Notes: generated by a model from the sequence alone, not told the origin. A stretch of 64,000 nt of DNA from Methylomonas albis (GCF_014850955.1 NZ_JACXSS010000001.1:1426001-1490000); one strand, 5' to 3'; positions 1 to 9,334 are shown, counted from the first letter of the stretch. A program made the numbers and translations.

Positions 1-721
1 CGAAGCGTTTTCCACCGGTCAGTTCCGCAATCGGGCGTTGGAATTGATGGCGGAAATTACGGCGCGCGGCAAGCTGCCGTTGTTGGTGGGCGGCACCATG
101 CTGTATTTCAGCGCCTTGACGCAGGGCCTGGCGCAATTGCCGGAAGCCGATCCGGACATACGGCAACGACTGGACGATGAGTTACAGCAAATGGGCAAAG
201 AGGTTTTGCACGCCCGCTTGGCGCAAGTCGATCCTCTCGCCGCAGCGCGGATACATGTCAACGATCCGCAGCGCATTCAGCGGGCCCTGGAAGTGTATGA
301 AATCAGCGGTCGGCCGCTGTCGAGTTTTTTTGCAGCCGATCAGCAAACCGAACAGCCTTACCGATTCATTAAACTGATTATCGCGCCGGAGCAGCGCAAA
401 ACCCTGCACGACAAGATTGCTCAGCGTTTCGATCAGATGCTGGCGCAGGGTTTTCTCGACGAGGTCCAGGGGTTGTTGCAACGCGGCGATCTCGACGAAA
501 GCCTGCCGTCGATACGCTGCGTCGGCTATCGGCAAGCCTGGTCCTATCTGAACGGTGAATATGATTTGGAGACGATGCGCGAAAAAGCCATCATCGCCAC
601 CCGGCAACTGGCCAAGCGCCAATTTACCTGGTTGCGCAAGGAACAGGATGCCCGGTATTTAATCAGCGGCGCTGCCGATCTGCTTGAGCAGGCCTTGAGT
701 TATTGCCGCGAACATGGATAA
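1..721 (+). CDS. miaA: tRNA dimethylallyltransferase MiaA (5' end outside window)
   Basis: MiaA transfers a dimethylallyl group to N6 of A37 in tRNAs that read UNN codons, the first step of ms2i6A synthesis. The window opens inside the gene; the frame is open from base 2 and gives 239 residues, so by comparison with the usual length of about 310 some 75 residues, including the P-loop, lie upstream. Visible family motifs are LLVGGTMLYF near the new N-terminus, RIQRALEVYE in the middle, and GYRQAW plus RQLAKRQFTWLR near the end. The stop overlaps the next start by 8 bases, which suggests translational coupling. The usual neighbour hfq is about 7 kb downstream here. Confidence 0.95.
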   Translation, partial: EAFSTGQFRNRALELMAEITARGKLPLLVGGTMLYFSALTQGLAQLPEADPDIRQRLDDELQQMGKEVLHARLAQVDPLAAARIHVNDPQRIQRALEVYEISGRPLSSFFAADQQTEQPYRFIKLIIAPEQRKTLHDKIAQRFDQMLAQGFLDEVQGLLQRGDLDESLPSIRCVGYRQAWSYLNGEYDLETMREKAIIATRQLAKRQFTWLRKEQDARYLISGAADLLEQALSYCREHG

Positions 722-1313
722 AGCCCGGCAGCGCCAAATTGCCTATGCGGCTCGAAATGCGCAGTTGGATAAGGACGCCGTCAGCGCGGAAATCTGCCGG
801 CGCGTCGTCGAGCAACCCTGGTATCAAGGCGCGAGGACGGTAATGTGGTATCTGCATTGCCGCTCGGAAGTGCAGACACTGTCCACCGTAGCCACTGAAC
901 TGAGCACCGGCAAGCGCATTGTTGTGCCATATTGCACGGTCGATATCGAGGGTCAGAAGCAACTGGGTTTGTGGCATTTGCAGTCTATCGACGAGTTGCA
1001 GCCGGGCATGTGGAATATTCTTGAGCCGCCGCGCCAGCGCTGGCTTGAGCCTGCCAAGCAAATTCGCCCGGATGAACTGGACGCGATCATCGTGCCGGGC
1101 GTGGCGTTTGATACGCAAGGTGGGCGCTTGGGTAACGGCGCCGGCTATTATGACCGGCTGTTGCAAAAAGTGCGTGCCGATACGGTGTTGGCGGCGGTGT
1201 GCTACGAAGCGCAACTATTACCTGTGATAGCGATGGAGGCGAACGATGTGTTCATGGACTATGTGATCACCGAGCAAGCGATTTATTCAGGCAAGGGCCG
1301 TGCTTGCCGATGA
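714..1313 (+). CDS. 5-formyltetrahydrofolate cyclo-ligase
   Basis: This 199-residue protein belongs to the 5-FCL/YgfA (MTHFS) family, which uses ATP to convert 5-formyl-THF to 5,10-methenyl-THF and so returns a stored folate to one-carbon metabolism. The diagnostic nucleotide/folate-binding segment GGRLGNGAGYYDR is at about residues 136-148, preceded by IIVPGVAFD. Length is normal for the family. The ATG at 714 lies inside the end of miaA, and the TGA stop overlaps the ATG of the next gene (ATGA), so the three genes are very likely one transcript. The cytoplasmic location is inferred from the lack of a signal peptide. Confidence 0.93.
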   Translation: MDKARQRQIAYAARNAQLDKDAVSAEICRRVVEQPWYQGARTVMWYLHCRSEVQTLSTVATELSTGKRIVVPYCTVDIEGQKQLGLWHLQSIDELQPGMWNILEPPRQRWLEPAKQIRPDELDAIIVPGVAFDTQGGRLGNGAGYYDRLLQKVRADTVLAAVCYEAQLLPVIAMEANDVFMDYVITEQAIYSGKGRACR

Positions 1314-2449
1314 ATTGGACCGACCTAAAGCAACAAATTCAAACCAGCCCGGCCTTTGTGCTGGACGAAGACCAAGTACTTACTAACCTACAACCCTTGC
1401 TGGCTTTGCGGCGGGCGACGGGCTGCAAGCTGTTGTATGCGATGAAGGCTTTACCTTTGGCGTCTTTACTGGCGCTGATAAAAGATCAAGTCGACGGCAT
1501 GTCGGTTAGTTCCTTGTTTGAGGCGCGGCTGGCGAAAGAGGTTTTACAGGAAACGGCCGGTAGTCTACATCTGACGACGCCGGGCATCCGTCCCGACGAA
1601 TTTTCCGAACTTGGCAGACTTTGCAGTCATATCAGTTTCAATTCGCTGTCGCAGTATCAAGGGTTGCAGGCGCTGGCTGATGGCTATTCGACAGGTTTGC
1701 GCGTCAATCCCAAACTGTCATTTGCTAACGATCCGCGCTACGACCCGTGCCGGCCGCACTCCAAGTTGGGTGTCGATATTGCGCTTTTACAAGACGGTTT
1801 GGCGACAGGTATCGAGGGTTTGCATTTTCATACGGTGTTTGCTTGCCGGGACTTTATGCCCTTGCAACAAACCCTGGAAAAGCTGCGGCCGATTCTAAAA
1901 CGCAGCCCGCTTAAATGGCTGAATTTGGGTGGCGGCTATTTGTATAACGGTATTGCTAATCACGCGCCTATTGTCGACTTAATCAGTGGTCTGCGTGCCG
2001 AGTTTGACGTGGAGGTTTATCTGGAACCGGGTAAAGCCGTAGTTGGTAATGCCGGTTATTTATTGACCACCGTGTTGGATAGATTCGCCAGCGACGGCAA
2101 GCAGGTGTTGATTCTGGACACCTCGGTGAATCATCATCCGGAAGTGTTCGAATATCAGATGAAACCGCGTTTGCTGGAGGAAGATACTGCCGGCGAACAG
2201 TCGGCAATTCTGGCGGGTTCTACCTGCTTGGCCGGCGATGTGTTCGGCGAATATCGGTTTGGGCGGATTCCCGAGGTTGGCGAACGACTAGTGTTTGCCG
2301 ATGTCGGCGCGTATTCCCTGATCAAGGCCAACCGGTTTAACGGTTATAACCTGCCGGATGTTTATAGCGCCAATCCTGCCCGCTTGGTGCTGCAAAAGCG
2401 TTATAGTTATGCCGATTATCGCCGGCAATGGACGAATAGCGGCGACTAG
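1310..2449 (+). CDS. nspC: Carboxynorspermidine decarboxylase (NspC family)
   Basis: A 379-residue fold-type III PLP decarboxylase of the alanine racemase/ornithine decarboxylase group. NspC removes CO2 from carboxynorspermidine or carboxyspermidine to make norspermidine or spermidine. The PLP lysine is probably K46 in LLYAMKALPL. Other family marks are YDPCRPHSKLG, LNLGGGYLY, EPGKAVVGNAGYL and STCLAGDVFGEY, where the cysteine sits at the usual active-site position. The frame is open further upstream, but I chose the ATG at 1310 because it gives the ATGA overlap and the family length. The partner carboxynorspermidine dehydrogenase is not in the window. The exact polyamine product cannot be told from sequence. 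Confidence 0.88.
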   Translation: MNWTDLKQQIQTSPAFVLDEDQVLTNLQPLLALRRATGCKLLYAMKALPLASLLALIKDQVDGMSVSSLFEARLAKEVLQETAGSLHLTTPGIRPDEFSELGRLCSHISFNSLSQYQGLQALADGYSTGLRVNPKLSFANDPRYDPCRPHSKLGVDIALLQDGLATGIEGLHFHTVFACRDFMPLQQTLEKLRPILKRSPLKWLNLGGGYLYNGIANHAPIVDLISGLRAEFDVEVYLEPGKAVVGNAGYLLTTVLDRFASDGKQVLILDTSVNHHPEVFEYQMKPRLLEEDTAGEQSAILAGSTCLAGDVFGEYRFGRIPEVGERLVFADVGAYSLIKANRFNGYNLPDVYSANPARLVLQKRYSYADYRRQWTNSGD

Positions 2450-2471
2450 CGTTTAGTAGCCGGCTTTACGT

Positions 2472-2879
2472 TTAAGGGTGGGCGTGCGGCGGTGCTTGAT
2501 CTTGGTCCAGGCCGGCCATTAGCGCTTCCATCTTCTGAATGCTGGCATCGCAGCCTTCGATGCTGGCTTGCACTTTGGCTTTAAAACGCAGGCTCATGCT
2601 TTCGCCATCGCTTTCCCGTTCCGCATATTCGTTCAACAGCTGACAGGCGTCGTGCATGGCTTGTTCGGTCTTTTCGAAGGTCTCGTTATCCGGCAATTGC
2701 TCTGCTTCACTGAGCATCATGAGTCGACTTAATACCGTGCTCTGGTGACGGAATACCGATTCGGCATAGTCGGAAAAACTGTCGTGCTGGCTATTTGGCG
2801 GCACGCTGGCGCAACCGATTAAGCCGCTCAGCATCGTCAACAGGGTTAAAAATTTCAAACGGGGTAAAACCATCGGCAT
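2472..2879 (-). CDS. Small predicted lipoprotein, unknown function
   Basis: A 135-residue protein with a lipoprotein signal peptide: a basic start, a hydrophobic stretch FLTLLTMLSGLIG and a lipobox LIGC with the acylated cysteine at about residue 23. The rest is a charged, mostly helical 110-residue domain with two further cysteines and a His/Pro-rich end (PPHAHP). I do not recognise the family. It starts 4 bases after the methyltransferase gene, so it is the last gene of the tatD-tcdA operon. It converges on nspC with only 22 bases between the stops. Confidence 0.7.
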   Translation of the reverse strand: MPMVLPRLKFLTLLTMLSGLIGCASVPPNSQHDSFSDYAESVFRHQSTVLSRLMMLSEAEQLPDNETFEKTEQAMHDACQLLNEYAERESDGESMSLRFKAKVQASIEGCDASIQKMEALMAGLDQDQAPPHAHP

Positions 2880-2883
2880 CTTG

Positions 2884-3801
2884 CTAAGCCTTTTGCGCAG
2901 TAAAAATACAATATTCAGTCAGTTTTTCAGTGAATAACTGGTGTTGTGCCAGACCGACCAAATAGTTGGCGGTTTGAGCTTTGGAACGCAGCCCTAGCCA
3001 TTGGCTGATAGTTTGGACCGGTTTCAGGCGTTTGGCTACTTGGTACATATGCTCAACCGAGGCTTGGGTTTGGGCGGTGATGTCGTGGCAAACGATGGCT
3101 TGAAAACCTTGCTGCGCCAACAAGCCGGTAAATTCGTTTCGAGCGCAAAGATTCGGCACGGCCCAACCGTTTAAGCAGGTTACAACCGCTCGCCATTGCT
3201 GTTCGGTAAATTGCCGTTGCAACACAAAGCCATCGCAAACCACAATGCGGCCGCCGGGCTTTAACACCCGCCAGGCTTCGCGTAAAAAGTCAGCTTTGTT
3301 TAAGGCGTGGCAAGAGCTTTCCAAGGCCCAAACCACATCGAACGACGCATCCGGAAAGGGCGTGGCGCAAAAATCGGCCACTTCAAAATCAACCAATTCC
3401 GCTACGCCGTGGCGTTTGGCATGCTGACGGGCGTAGTCGGCTTGTTTGGCGCTGATGGTGATGCCGGTTACCCGGTTGCCATGCTGTTTGGCCATCCAGA
3501 TCGTGCTGCCGCCAATACCACAGCCGGCGTCCAGCACTTTATCGCCGGCCTGAATCCGGGCGGTGTCGTAAAGAATCTGGTTTTTGTTCAGTAGGGCTTG
3601 ATGTTGATCATAGGGCTTGGCCTCGTCCCAATAACCGTAATGTAAAGCCAGATTGTCGCGGTTACACCAGGCGACGAGATAGTCGTTATAGCAATCGTCG
3701 TAGTGTTTGGCGGCGTCGGCTTGCAGTTCGGTGCTGGATAATTCGGCGTTATCGCGCAGGCTTTGGTCGCGGTAATCTTGATTGGGTTCTAGGGTGTACA
3801 T
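2884..3801 (-). CDS. Class I SAM-dependent methyltransferase
   Basis: SAM-binding motif I VLDAGCGIGGS is at about residues 89-98, followed by ITIS and the motif II/III segments FDVVWALESSCH and LREAWRVLKPGGRIVVCDGF. The layout with a long C-terminal part resembles the gamma-tocopherol/sterol/UbiE-like small-molecule methyltransferases, so the substrate is probably a lipid, quinone or other small molecule rather than RNA. This is inference. The frame extends 14 codons upstream to a TTG at 3843, but neither start has a clear ribosome binding site; I prefer the ATG at 3801. It lies between an unknown gene and a lipoprotein gene in a five-gene operon. Confidence 0.82.
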   Translation of the reverse strand: MYTLEPNQDYRDQSLRDNAELSSTELQADAAKHYDDCYNDYLVAWCNRDNLALHYGYWDEAKPYDQHQALLNKNQILYDTARIQAGDKVLDAGCGIGGSTIWMAKQHGNRVTGITISAKQADYARQHAKRHGVAELVDFEVADFCATPFPDASFDVVWALESSCHALNKADFLREAWRVLKPGGRIVVCDGFVLQRQFTEQQWRAVVTCLNGWAVPNLCARNEFTGLLAQQGFQAIVCHDITAQTQASVEHMYQVAKRLKPVQTISQWLGLRSKAQTANYLVGLAQHQLFTEKLTEYCIFTAQKA

Positions 3802-3857
3802 CGTAGCGGAAATTGAGGAACGGGACGGCGGTGCAAAAGACAATGTAAACGGCCGGA

Positions 3858-4265
3858 TTAGTTTGCTTGGCGGCCATTATAATTCAGATCGGCTACTTGC
3901 TTCATGTTAGTGCAGTGATTATTAAATTGCGGGTGATTGATGTTCAGCAGTGCAAATATTTGTTTGATTGCTAAGGCTTTTATTTGATCCGGTTCCATAC
4001 CAAAACGAATCTTAAACAAGCGCCGCTGCTTGCCAACCGGTAGAGTGGCCAGAATTTGAGTTAAGCGTTCGTCGATCAGTTGCCTAGCCAGAAGCATTTC
4101 CGGGCTAAATCCTGTGTCCTTGGTTTGCAGCATTTTGTCGGCTGGCGCCACTGCTGGCGCTGGTTGGTTGGCCGCAGCGGCGCGTTGTCGCATCTCCTGC
4201 AAGCGCGTGCTTTTGCCGGGATTGACCAACAGGGTATCGGCTGGGCTGTCGGGTGATTTATCCAT
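3858..4265 (-). CDS. Hypothetical protein, 135 aa
   Basis: I do not recognise this protein. The N-terminal half is polar and Ala/Pro-rich (for example AAANQPAPAVAPA) and probably disordered. The C-terminal half looks like a compact helical domain (LLARQLIDERLTQILATL, then RRLFKIRFGM). There is no signal peptide or membrane segment. The ATG at 4265 was chosen because it overlaps the tcdA stop by 8 bases; the frame is open further upstream. The overlap suggests co-translation with tcdA. Confidence 0.6.
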   Translation of the reverse strand: MDKSPDSPADTLLVNPGKSTRLQEMRQRAAAANQPAPAVAPADKMLQTKDTGFSPEMLLARQLIDERLTQILATLPVGKQRRLFKIRFGMEPDQIKALAIKQIFALLNINHPQFNNHCTNMKQVADLNYNGRQAN

Positions 4266-5013
4266 GATGTTTATTGTGGGTTGAATGCGCGGGATCATGA
4301 ATCAAATGTCGGATTACTACCGAGGCACACACGCCGCCAAAAGCGGCAGGCAAATAGGAAATGGTGCCGTAAGCCGATTTCTTATAATTGCTGCCGTCGG
4401 TATACATCAAGGAATCCTTGTTGACCACTTCCGGTGAAAATACCACCTTCAAGCCACGGCTGATACCTTGTTTACGCAAACGAGTCCGAATGAACTGGGC
4501 GAACGGGCAGTTATAGGTTTTGGAGATGTCCACCACTTTTAAATGCGTGGGGTCCATCTTGCCGCCGGCACCCATGGAGCTGACGATTTTCATATTGTTG
4601 GTTTTGGCGGCACAGATTAGATGAATCTTTGGCGTCAGGCTGTCGATTGCGTCGACGACATAATCGTAATGTGTGCTCAGCAATTCGGCGGCGGTATCCG
4701 GGGTGATGAACTCGTGCCGGATATGCAGCTTTAAATCGGGATTGATAGCCAATAGACGCTCGCCCATGATGTCGGCTTTGGATAAGCCATGGGTGGTGGC
4801 CAGCGCCGGCAATTGCCGGTTGCGGTTGCTCGGGTCGACTACGTCGCCGTCAACGATAGTCATCTCGCCAACTCCGGCCCGGCAGATAAACTCGGCGGCA
4901 AACGAGCCCACACCGCCCATCCCCACCACCAGCACATGCGCTTGCTGTAGTTTGTCGAGTTTGGGCTTGCCGATCAGCAATTCGGTACGGGAAAGCCAGC
5001 TTAAATCAGTCAT
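4258..5013 (-). CDS. tcdA: tRNA threonylcarbamoyladenosine dehydratase TcdA
   Basis: A 251-residue ThiF/E1-like protein. TcdA (CsdL) uses ATP to dehydrate t6A37 to the cyclic form ct6A in ANN-decoding tRNAs. The nucleotide-binding loop GMGGVGS is at residues 31-37, followed by VDGDVVDPSNRNRQ with the Asn/Arg residues that contact ATP, and VVDAIDSLTPK. The family ending SYLPAAFGGVCASVVIRHL is present. The ATG at 5013 overlaps the tatD stop by 8 bases. Upstream in-frame codons back to 5109 run inside tatD and are not counted. Confidence 0.92.
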   Translation of the reverse strand: MTDLSWLSRTELLIGKPKLDKLQQAHVLVVGMGGVGSFAAEFICRAGVGEMTIVDGDVVDPSNRNRQLPALATTHGLSKADIMGERLLAINPDLKLHIRHEFITPDTAAELLSTHYDYVVDAIDSLTPKIHLICAAKTNNMKIVSSMGAGGKMDPTHLKVVDISKTYNCPFAQFIRTRLRKQGISRGLKVVFSPEVVNKDSLMYTDGSNYKKSAYGTISYLPAAFGGVCASVVIRHLIHDPAHSTHNKHHG

Positions 5014-5707
5014 GCGTGAATACTCTTTCAAAATTGGCAACGATCTGCCGTTGCAGGGTGGGGAGATCCAAACCGAGGATTTTAGCCGCTTGGCTATAGA
5101 TCGCGCCAATCGAAACCTCTTCGGCGGCGTCGGTTTCCAGGAATAGCCGGTGCAGCGCTATGTTGGGTAGCGTAACAGTTACCGGGTGCTTGGGTTTTAG
5201 CAAGGCTTTACCAAGCGACAGGTAGCAACCGTGTTCCAGCAATTGTGCCGCCAGCGCCGGTTTACCGGTGAAGCCGTGAATAATCCAGACTTGGCTGGGC
5301 TTTAGCGCTTTGCGCAATGCAAGCAGCTCGTTAAAGGCCCTGACACAATGGATGATCAGCGGTTTGCGGATTTGTTCGGCAAGCTCGATTTGTCGGCGGA
5401 ACACCGCAGTTTGCGTTTCCAGCGGTGTTTTTATGCACTTGTCCAGCCCGCATTCGCCAATGGCTAGCACATTAGTCAGCCGGCATACGTTTTCGAGCAA
5501 CTCAAAAGCGGCGTAAATATCCTGCTTGGCAATAAACCAGGGATGAATGCCGACACTGATAGGGTTAGGCGATGCCTCTGCGCCGCTCTGTTTGGCCAAG
5601 GCTAAATCCGAGGTGTCGAAACTTAAAATTTGCAAGGCTTCGTCGTTCCGGCGCTGGTGGCAGTGGATATCGATAGGGTAGGAATGCGTCAAAAGATGAT
5701 GAGACAT
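5006..5707 (-). CDS. TatD-family metal-dependent hydrolase
   Basis: This 233-residue TIM-barrel protein has the metal ligands of the TatD family: DIHCH at about residues 13-17, GECGLD, IIHCVRAFNE, IHGF and LETDAAEE. TatD proteins are divalent-metal nucleases and hydrolases (3'-5' exonuclease or D-aminoacyl-tRNA deacylase activity has been reported for members). It is somewhat shorter than the usual 260 residues. It opens the minus-strand operon with tcdA, an unknown gene, a methyltransferase and a lipoprotein gene. It shares a 250-base divergent intergenic region with ettA. Confidence 0.88.
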   Translation of the reverse strand: MSHHLLTHSYPIDIHCHQRRNDEALQILSFDTSDLALAKQSGAEASPNPISVGIHPWFIAKQDIYAAFELLENVCRLTNVLAIGECGLDKCIKTPLETQTAVFRRQIELAEQIRKPLIIHCVRAFNELLALRKALKPSQVWIIHGFTGKPALAAQLLEHGCYLSLGKALLKPKHPVTVTLPNIALHRLFLETDAAEEVSIGAIYSQAAKILGLDLPTLQRQIVANFERVFTHD

Positions 5708-5903
5708 ACATCATTCTAATCTGATAATTTGGTTCGGGAGCAAGCGGCATAATTAATAGCCGGTAGTCTGGATGAAGTGTGGCGAATTTCAGGGATTGAT
5801 AGTCTTCATTTCTCGGCTTTGATGTCCTTGCACAGGACTGCTCCGGCTCGGACTTATACACAGGATTGCTGACACGGGTGCTGCCGCCGGCAAATTTACA
5901 GCC

Positions 5904-5930
5904 TTGCATTTCGCCGGGTCACGGTATAAT
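5904..5930 (+). promoter_or_regulatory. Candidate sigma-70 promoter of ettA
   Basis: TATAAT is perfect at 5925-5930, and TTGCAT lies at 5904-5909 with a 15-base spacer, which is short. It sits 29 bases before the ettA start codon in the divergent tatD-ettA region. The -10 match is the main evidence. Confidence 0.4.
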
Positions 5931-5958
5931 GGCGTTTTCTTTTGTTTCCTAGAAAGCA

Positions 5959-7623
5959 ATGGCGCAATACATATTTTCGATGAACCGGGTTGGCAAGATC
6001 GTGCCGCCCAAAAAGCATATTCTTAAGGACATTTCCCTCTCGTTTTTTCCGGGCGCCAAAATCGGCGTACTGGGTCTGAACGGTTCCGGCAAATCCACTC
6101 TGTTGCGGATTATGGCCGGCATCGACAAGGAAATTGAAGGCGAGGCGATTCCGCTGAAAGGCACCAAGATCGGCTATCTGTCGCAAGAACCGCAACTGGA
6201 TCCGAATAAAACCGTGCGCGGCAATATCGAGGAAGCGGTTGCGGAAATAAAAGATGTGCTGGCCAGATTGGATGCAGTCTACGCGGCTTACGCCGATGCT
6301 GATGCTGATTTCGATGCGCTGGCCGTCGAGCAAGCCAAGTTGGAAGATATTATCAATGCCTGTGACGGGCATAATCTGGATCGCACACTGGAAGTCGCAG
6401 CCGACGCCTTACGTCTGCCGGATTGGGATGCCGATGTCACCAAATTGTCCGGTGGTGAAAAACGCCGTGTCGCCTTGTGTCGTTTGTTGCTGTCCAAGCC
6501 AGATATGCTCTTGCTGGACGAGCCTACCAACCATTTGGATGCCGAATCGGTGGCTTGGTTGGAGCGCTTTCTCCACGATTATCCCGGTACCGTGGTGGCG
6601 GTGACCCATGACAGGTACTTCCTCGACAATGTGGCCGGCTGGATTTTGGAGCTGGACCGAGGCATGGGCATTCCATGGGAAGGCAATTATTCGTCCTGGC
6701 TGGAGCAAAAAGAGAAGCGTTTGGAGCTGGAGGAGAAGCAGGAGTCGTCTCGGCAAAAAGCCATGAAAGCCGAACTGGAGTGGGTGCGCTCCAATCAGAA
6801 AGGTCGGCATGCGAAGAGCAAGGCGCGTCTGGCGCGTTTTGAAGAGTTGTCGTCGGTTGAAACCCAAAAACGTAACGAGACCCAGGAAATTTACATTCCA
6901 CCCGGTCCGCGTCTGGGCGATGTGGTGATCGAAGTCGACAATGTCAACAAAGGTTTTGGCGACAGATTGCTGATCAACAATCTTAGCTTCAAATTGCCGC
7001 CCGGCGGGATTGTCGGCATCATCGGTCCTAACGGCGCCGGTAAAACCACCTTGTTCCGGATGATGGCGGGATTTGAAAAACCGGATGCCGGCGACATCAA
7101 ATTCGGCCAAACCGTGCAGATGGCCTATGTCGATCAGATGCGCGACGACATGGACAACAACAAGACGGTTTGGGAAGAAATTTCCGATGGCTTGGACATG
7201 ATTACGGTCGGCAAATACGAAACGCCGTCGCGGGCGTATATTGGTCGTTTCAACTTCAAGGGCGGGGATCAGCAAAAACGCATCGGCGAATTGTCCGGCG
7301 GCGAGCGCAATCGCGTGCATTTGGCCAAGCTGCTGAAAAGCGGTGGTAACGTGTTGCTGCTCGACGAACCGACCAACGATTTGGACGTGGAAACCTTGCG
7401 GGCCCTGGAAGAAGCCTTGTTGGCTTTCCCCGGTTGCGCGGTGGTGATCTCGCATGATCGCTGGTTTCTGGATCGTATCGCCACGCACATGCTGGCATTC
7501 GAGGGTAATAGCGAAGTGCTCTGGTTTGAAGGTAACTATGCCGACTACGAAGCCGATAGGCATCGCCGCTTGGGAACCGATGCCGATAACCCACATCGTC
7601 TCAAATATAAAAAAATCGGCTAA
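5959..7623 (+). CDS. ettA: Energy-dependent translational throttle protein EttA (ABC-F)
   Basis: A 554-residue soluble ABC-F ATPase, almost the same length as E. coli EttA (555). EttA binds the ribosomal E site and gates the first elongation step according to the ATP/ADP ratio. Two ABC domains are visible. The first has GLNGSGKS at 39-46, LSGGEKRR near 164 and [11 protein letters not shown]. The charged P-site linker follows ([17 protein letters not shown]). The second has GPNGAGKTT near 355, LSGGERNR and [11 protein letters not shown]. There are no membrane segments, which separates it from transporters. It is transcribed towards hfq but separated by a likely terminator. Confidence 0.96.
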   Translation: MAQYIFSMNRVGKIVPPKKHILKDISLSFFPGAKIGVLGLNGSGKSTLLRIMAGIDKEIEGEAIPLKGTKIGYLSQEPQLDPNKTVRGNIEEAVAEIKDVLARLDAVYAAYADADADFDALAVEQAKLEDIINACDGHNLDRTLEVAADALRLPDWDADVTKLSGGEKRRVALCRLLLSKPDMLLLDEPTNHLDAESVAWLERFLHDYPGTVVAVTHDRYFLDNVAGWILELDRGMGIPWEGNYSSWLEQKEKRLELEEKQESSRQKAMKAELEWVRSNQKGRHAKSKARLARFEELSSVETQKRNETQEIYIPPGPRLGDVVIEVDNVNKGFGDRLLINNLSFKLPPGGIVGIIGPNGAGKTTLFRMMAGFEKPDAGDIKFGQTVQMAYVDQMRDDMDNNKTVWEEISDGLDMITVGKYETPSRAYIGRFNFKGGDQQKRIGELSGGERNRVHLAKLLKSGGNVLLLDEPTNDLDVETLRALEEALLAFPGCAVVISHDRWFLDRIATHMLAFEGNSEVLWFEGNYADYEADRHRRLGTDADNPHRLKYKKIG

Positions 7624-7636
7624 GCTGAACTTAAGC

Positions 7637-7661
7637 AGCCGTTGTTATTTTGGCAACGGCT
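7637..7661 (+). terminator. Candidate terminator after ettA
   Basis: An 8-base stem AGCCGTTG / CAACGGCT (7637-7644 and 7654-7661) closes a 9-base loop 14 bases after the ettA stop. Only a short T run follows, so termination may be partial. Confidence 0.45.
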
Positions 7662-7814
7662 TTGCGAATAAAGCTCTAATTGAACTTGAAATAGCGCAAG
7701 CCAGTCCCAAAGTTATCAACAGTTTTTTATTGATCCGTAGCCCGCGTGTTGAAATTGGCGGGTGTAGCGGGTAATGTATTAATAGCGCACCGAACAATAA
7801 TAAGGAGAAATAGG

Positions 7815-8057
7815 ATGTCGAAAGCACAAAACTTGCAGGACAACTTTTTGAATGCCCTCAGAAAAGAGCACACTCCCGTGTCGATTTTTTTGGTTAACGG
7901 TATCAAACTGCAAGGCCGCGTCGATTCTTTCGACCAATACGTGGTGATGCTGAAAAACACCGTGAATCAGATGGTTTACAAGCACGCCATATCCACTATC
8001 GTTCCTGGCAAAAATGTCACGATGCACCGTGAACCCGACGTTAGCGATGAAAGCTAA
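7815..8057 (+). CDS. hfq: RNA chaperone Hfq
   Basis: An 80-residue Hfq. It forms a hexameric ring that binds small RNAs and A-rich or U-rich mRNA segments and helps them pair. The Sm1 motif covers [22 protein letters not shown], and the Sm2 motif has the typical YKHAIST. The C-terminal tail is short, unlike the 102-residue E. coli protein. The ATG at 7815 follows a strong AAGGAG at 7802-7807; upstream in-frame codons are noncoding. hflX begins 11 bases after the stop. Confidence 0.97.
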   Translation: MSKAQNLQDNFLNALRKEHTPVSIFLVNGIKLQGRVDSFDQYVVMLKNTVNQMVYKHAISTIVPGKNVTMHREPDVSDES

Positions 8058-8068
8058 GAGGTTATTTT

Positions 8069-9334
8069 TTGTTTGAACGTCCCGATGCGGGTGAACGAGC
8101 CATTCTCGTTCACCTCAATTTGCAAGTTGGTCAAGAAGACCTCGACGAGCTGAAAGAACTAACCAAATCCGCAGGTGCCCAACCCACACATGTAGTCACC
8201 GGAAGCCGTCATCGGCCTGATCCGAAATATTTCGTTGGCACGGGCAAGGTTGAAGAAATCAGGTCGGCGATCATAGAGCACGAAGCCAATATCGTTATCG
8301 TTAATCATCCGCTAACACCTAGCCAAGAGCGCAATCTGGAAAAAGCCCTGGAAGTCAGGGTGGTGGATCGTAATGGTCTGATCCTGGATATTTTTGCGCA
8401 GCGGGCGCAAACCTTCGAAGGTAAATTGCAGGTGGAACTGGCGCAGCTCAAGCATTTGTCTACCCGACTAATTCGCGGTTGGACGCACTTGGAGCGGCAA
8501 AAGGGCGGTATCGGTTTACGCGGTCCTGGCGAAACCCAGCTGGAGACCGACAGGCGCTTGTTGGCTGTGCGTATCAAGCAGATTCAACAGCGCTTGGGTA
8601 AGGTTGAGAAGCAGCGTCATCAAGGCCGAAGTAAACGGAAAAAGGCCGAAATCCCTGCTGTGTCCCTGGTTGGTTATACCAATGCCGGTAAGTCGACGCT
8701 CTTCAACACCTTAACCGGTGCCGGTATTTATGCCGCTGATCAGTTGTTTGCTACGTTGGATCCTACTTTGCGGCAATTGTCTCTCAGCAATGGCGGGGAG
8801 ATCATTTTGGCGGACACCGTTGGGTTTATCCGGCATTTGCCCCACGAATTGGTAGCGGCATTCCGTTCCACTTTGCAGGAAGCCAGCGAGGCGGATTTGC
8901 TGTTGCATGTGATCGATGCGGCCGCTGAAGATCGTGAAGATACGATTTATCAGGTAAACCAGGTCTTAAACGATATTGATGCCGCTAAAATCCCGCAGTT
9001 GATGGTTTTCAATAAAATCGACTTGCTCGAGGATGTTGCGCCGCATATCGACTACGATGCCGACGGCAAACCCGTCAGTGTCTGGATTTCCGCGCAAAAT
9101 GGGGTAGGCTGTGATTTGTTACAACAGGCCTTATCCGAGTTATTTGCGAGTAGCAAAGTCATTCGAAAATGCTATTTGCCAGCCAGTCAAGCCGGTTTAA
9201 AGGCGAAATTGTTTACTTTTGTAAAGATAATCAAGGAAGTAAATAACGATAACGGCGATTGCGAAATGACGATAGAAATCGACAGGAAGCATTTGGGCTT
9301 GTTGAAGGACATTGAGGTTTACGAGCAGGTTTAA
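8069..9334 (+). CDS. hflX: Ribosome-associated GTPase HflX
   Basis: A 421-residue HflX GTPase, which splits stalled or heat-damaged 70S ribosomes. The N-terminal HflX domain carries the glycine-rich GGIGLRGPGETQLE segment. The G domain shows GYTNAGKST (about 204-212), DTVGFIRHLP (G3) and NKID (G4). The start is the TTG at 8069, preceded by AAGAGG at suitable spacing; no ATG near the N-terminus fits the family better. The order hfq-hflX-hflK-hflC is the standard gammaproteobacterial one. Confidence 0.95.
   Translation: MFERPDAGERAILVHLNLQVGQEDLDELKELTKSAGAQPTHVVTGSRHRPDPKYFVGTGKVEEIRSAIIEHEANIVIVNHPLTPSQERNLEKALEVRVVDRNGLILDIFAQRAQTFEGKLQVELAQLKHLSTRLIRGWTHLERQKGGIGLRGPGETQLETDRRLLAVRIKQIQQRLGKVEKQRHQGRSKRKKAEIPAVSLVGYTNAGKSTLFNTLTGAGIYAADQLFATLDPTLRQLSLSNGGEIILADTVGFIRHLPHELVAAFRSTLQEASEADLLLHVIDAAAEDREDTIYQVNQVLNDIDAAKIPQLMVFNKIDLLEDVAPHIDYDADGKPVSVWISAQNGVGCDLLQQALSELFASSKVIRKCYLPASQAGLKAKLFTFVKIIKEVNNDNGDCEMTIEIDRKHLGLLKDIEVYEQV

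Noticed and set aside
5565-5909. Open frame over the ettA promoter region, minus strand
   Set aside because: It overlaps tatD in another frame and runs over a promoter; no ribosome binding site and no coding pattern.
6409-7596. 395-codon open frame opposite ettA
   Set aside because: Antisense shadow of ettA. The conserved EttA protein on the plus strand explains the base composition.
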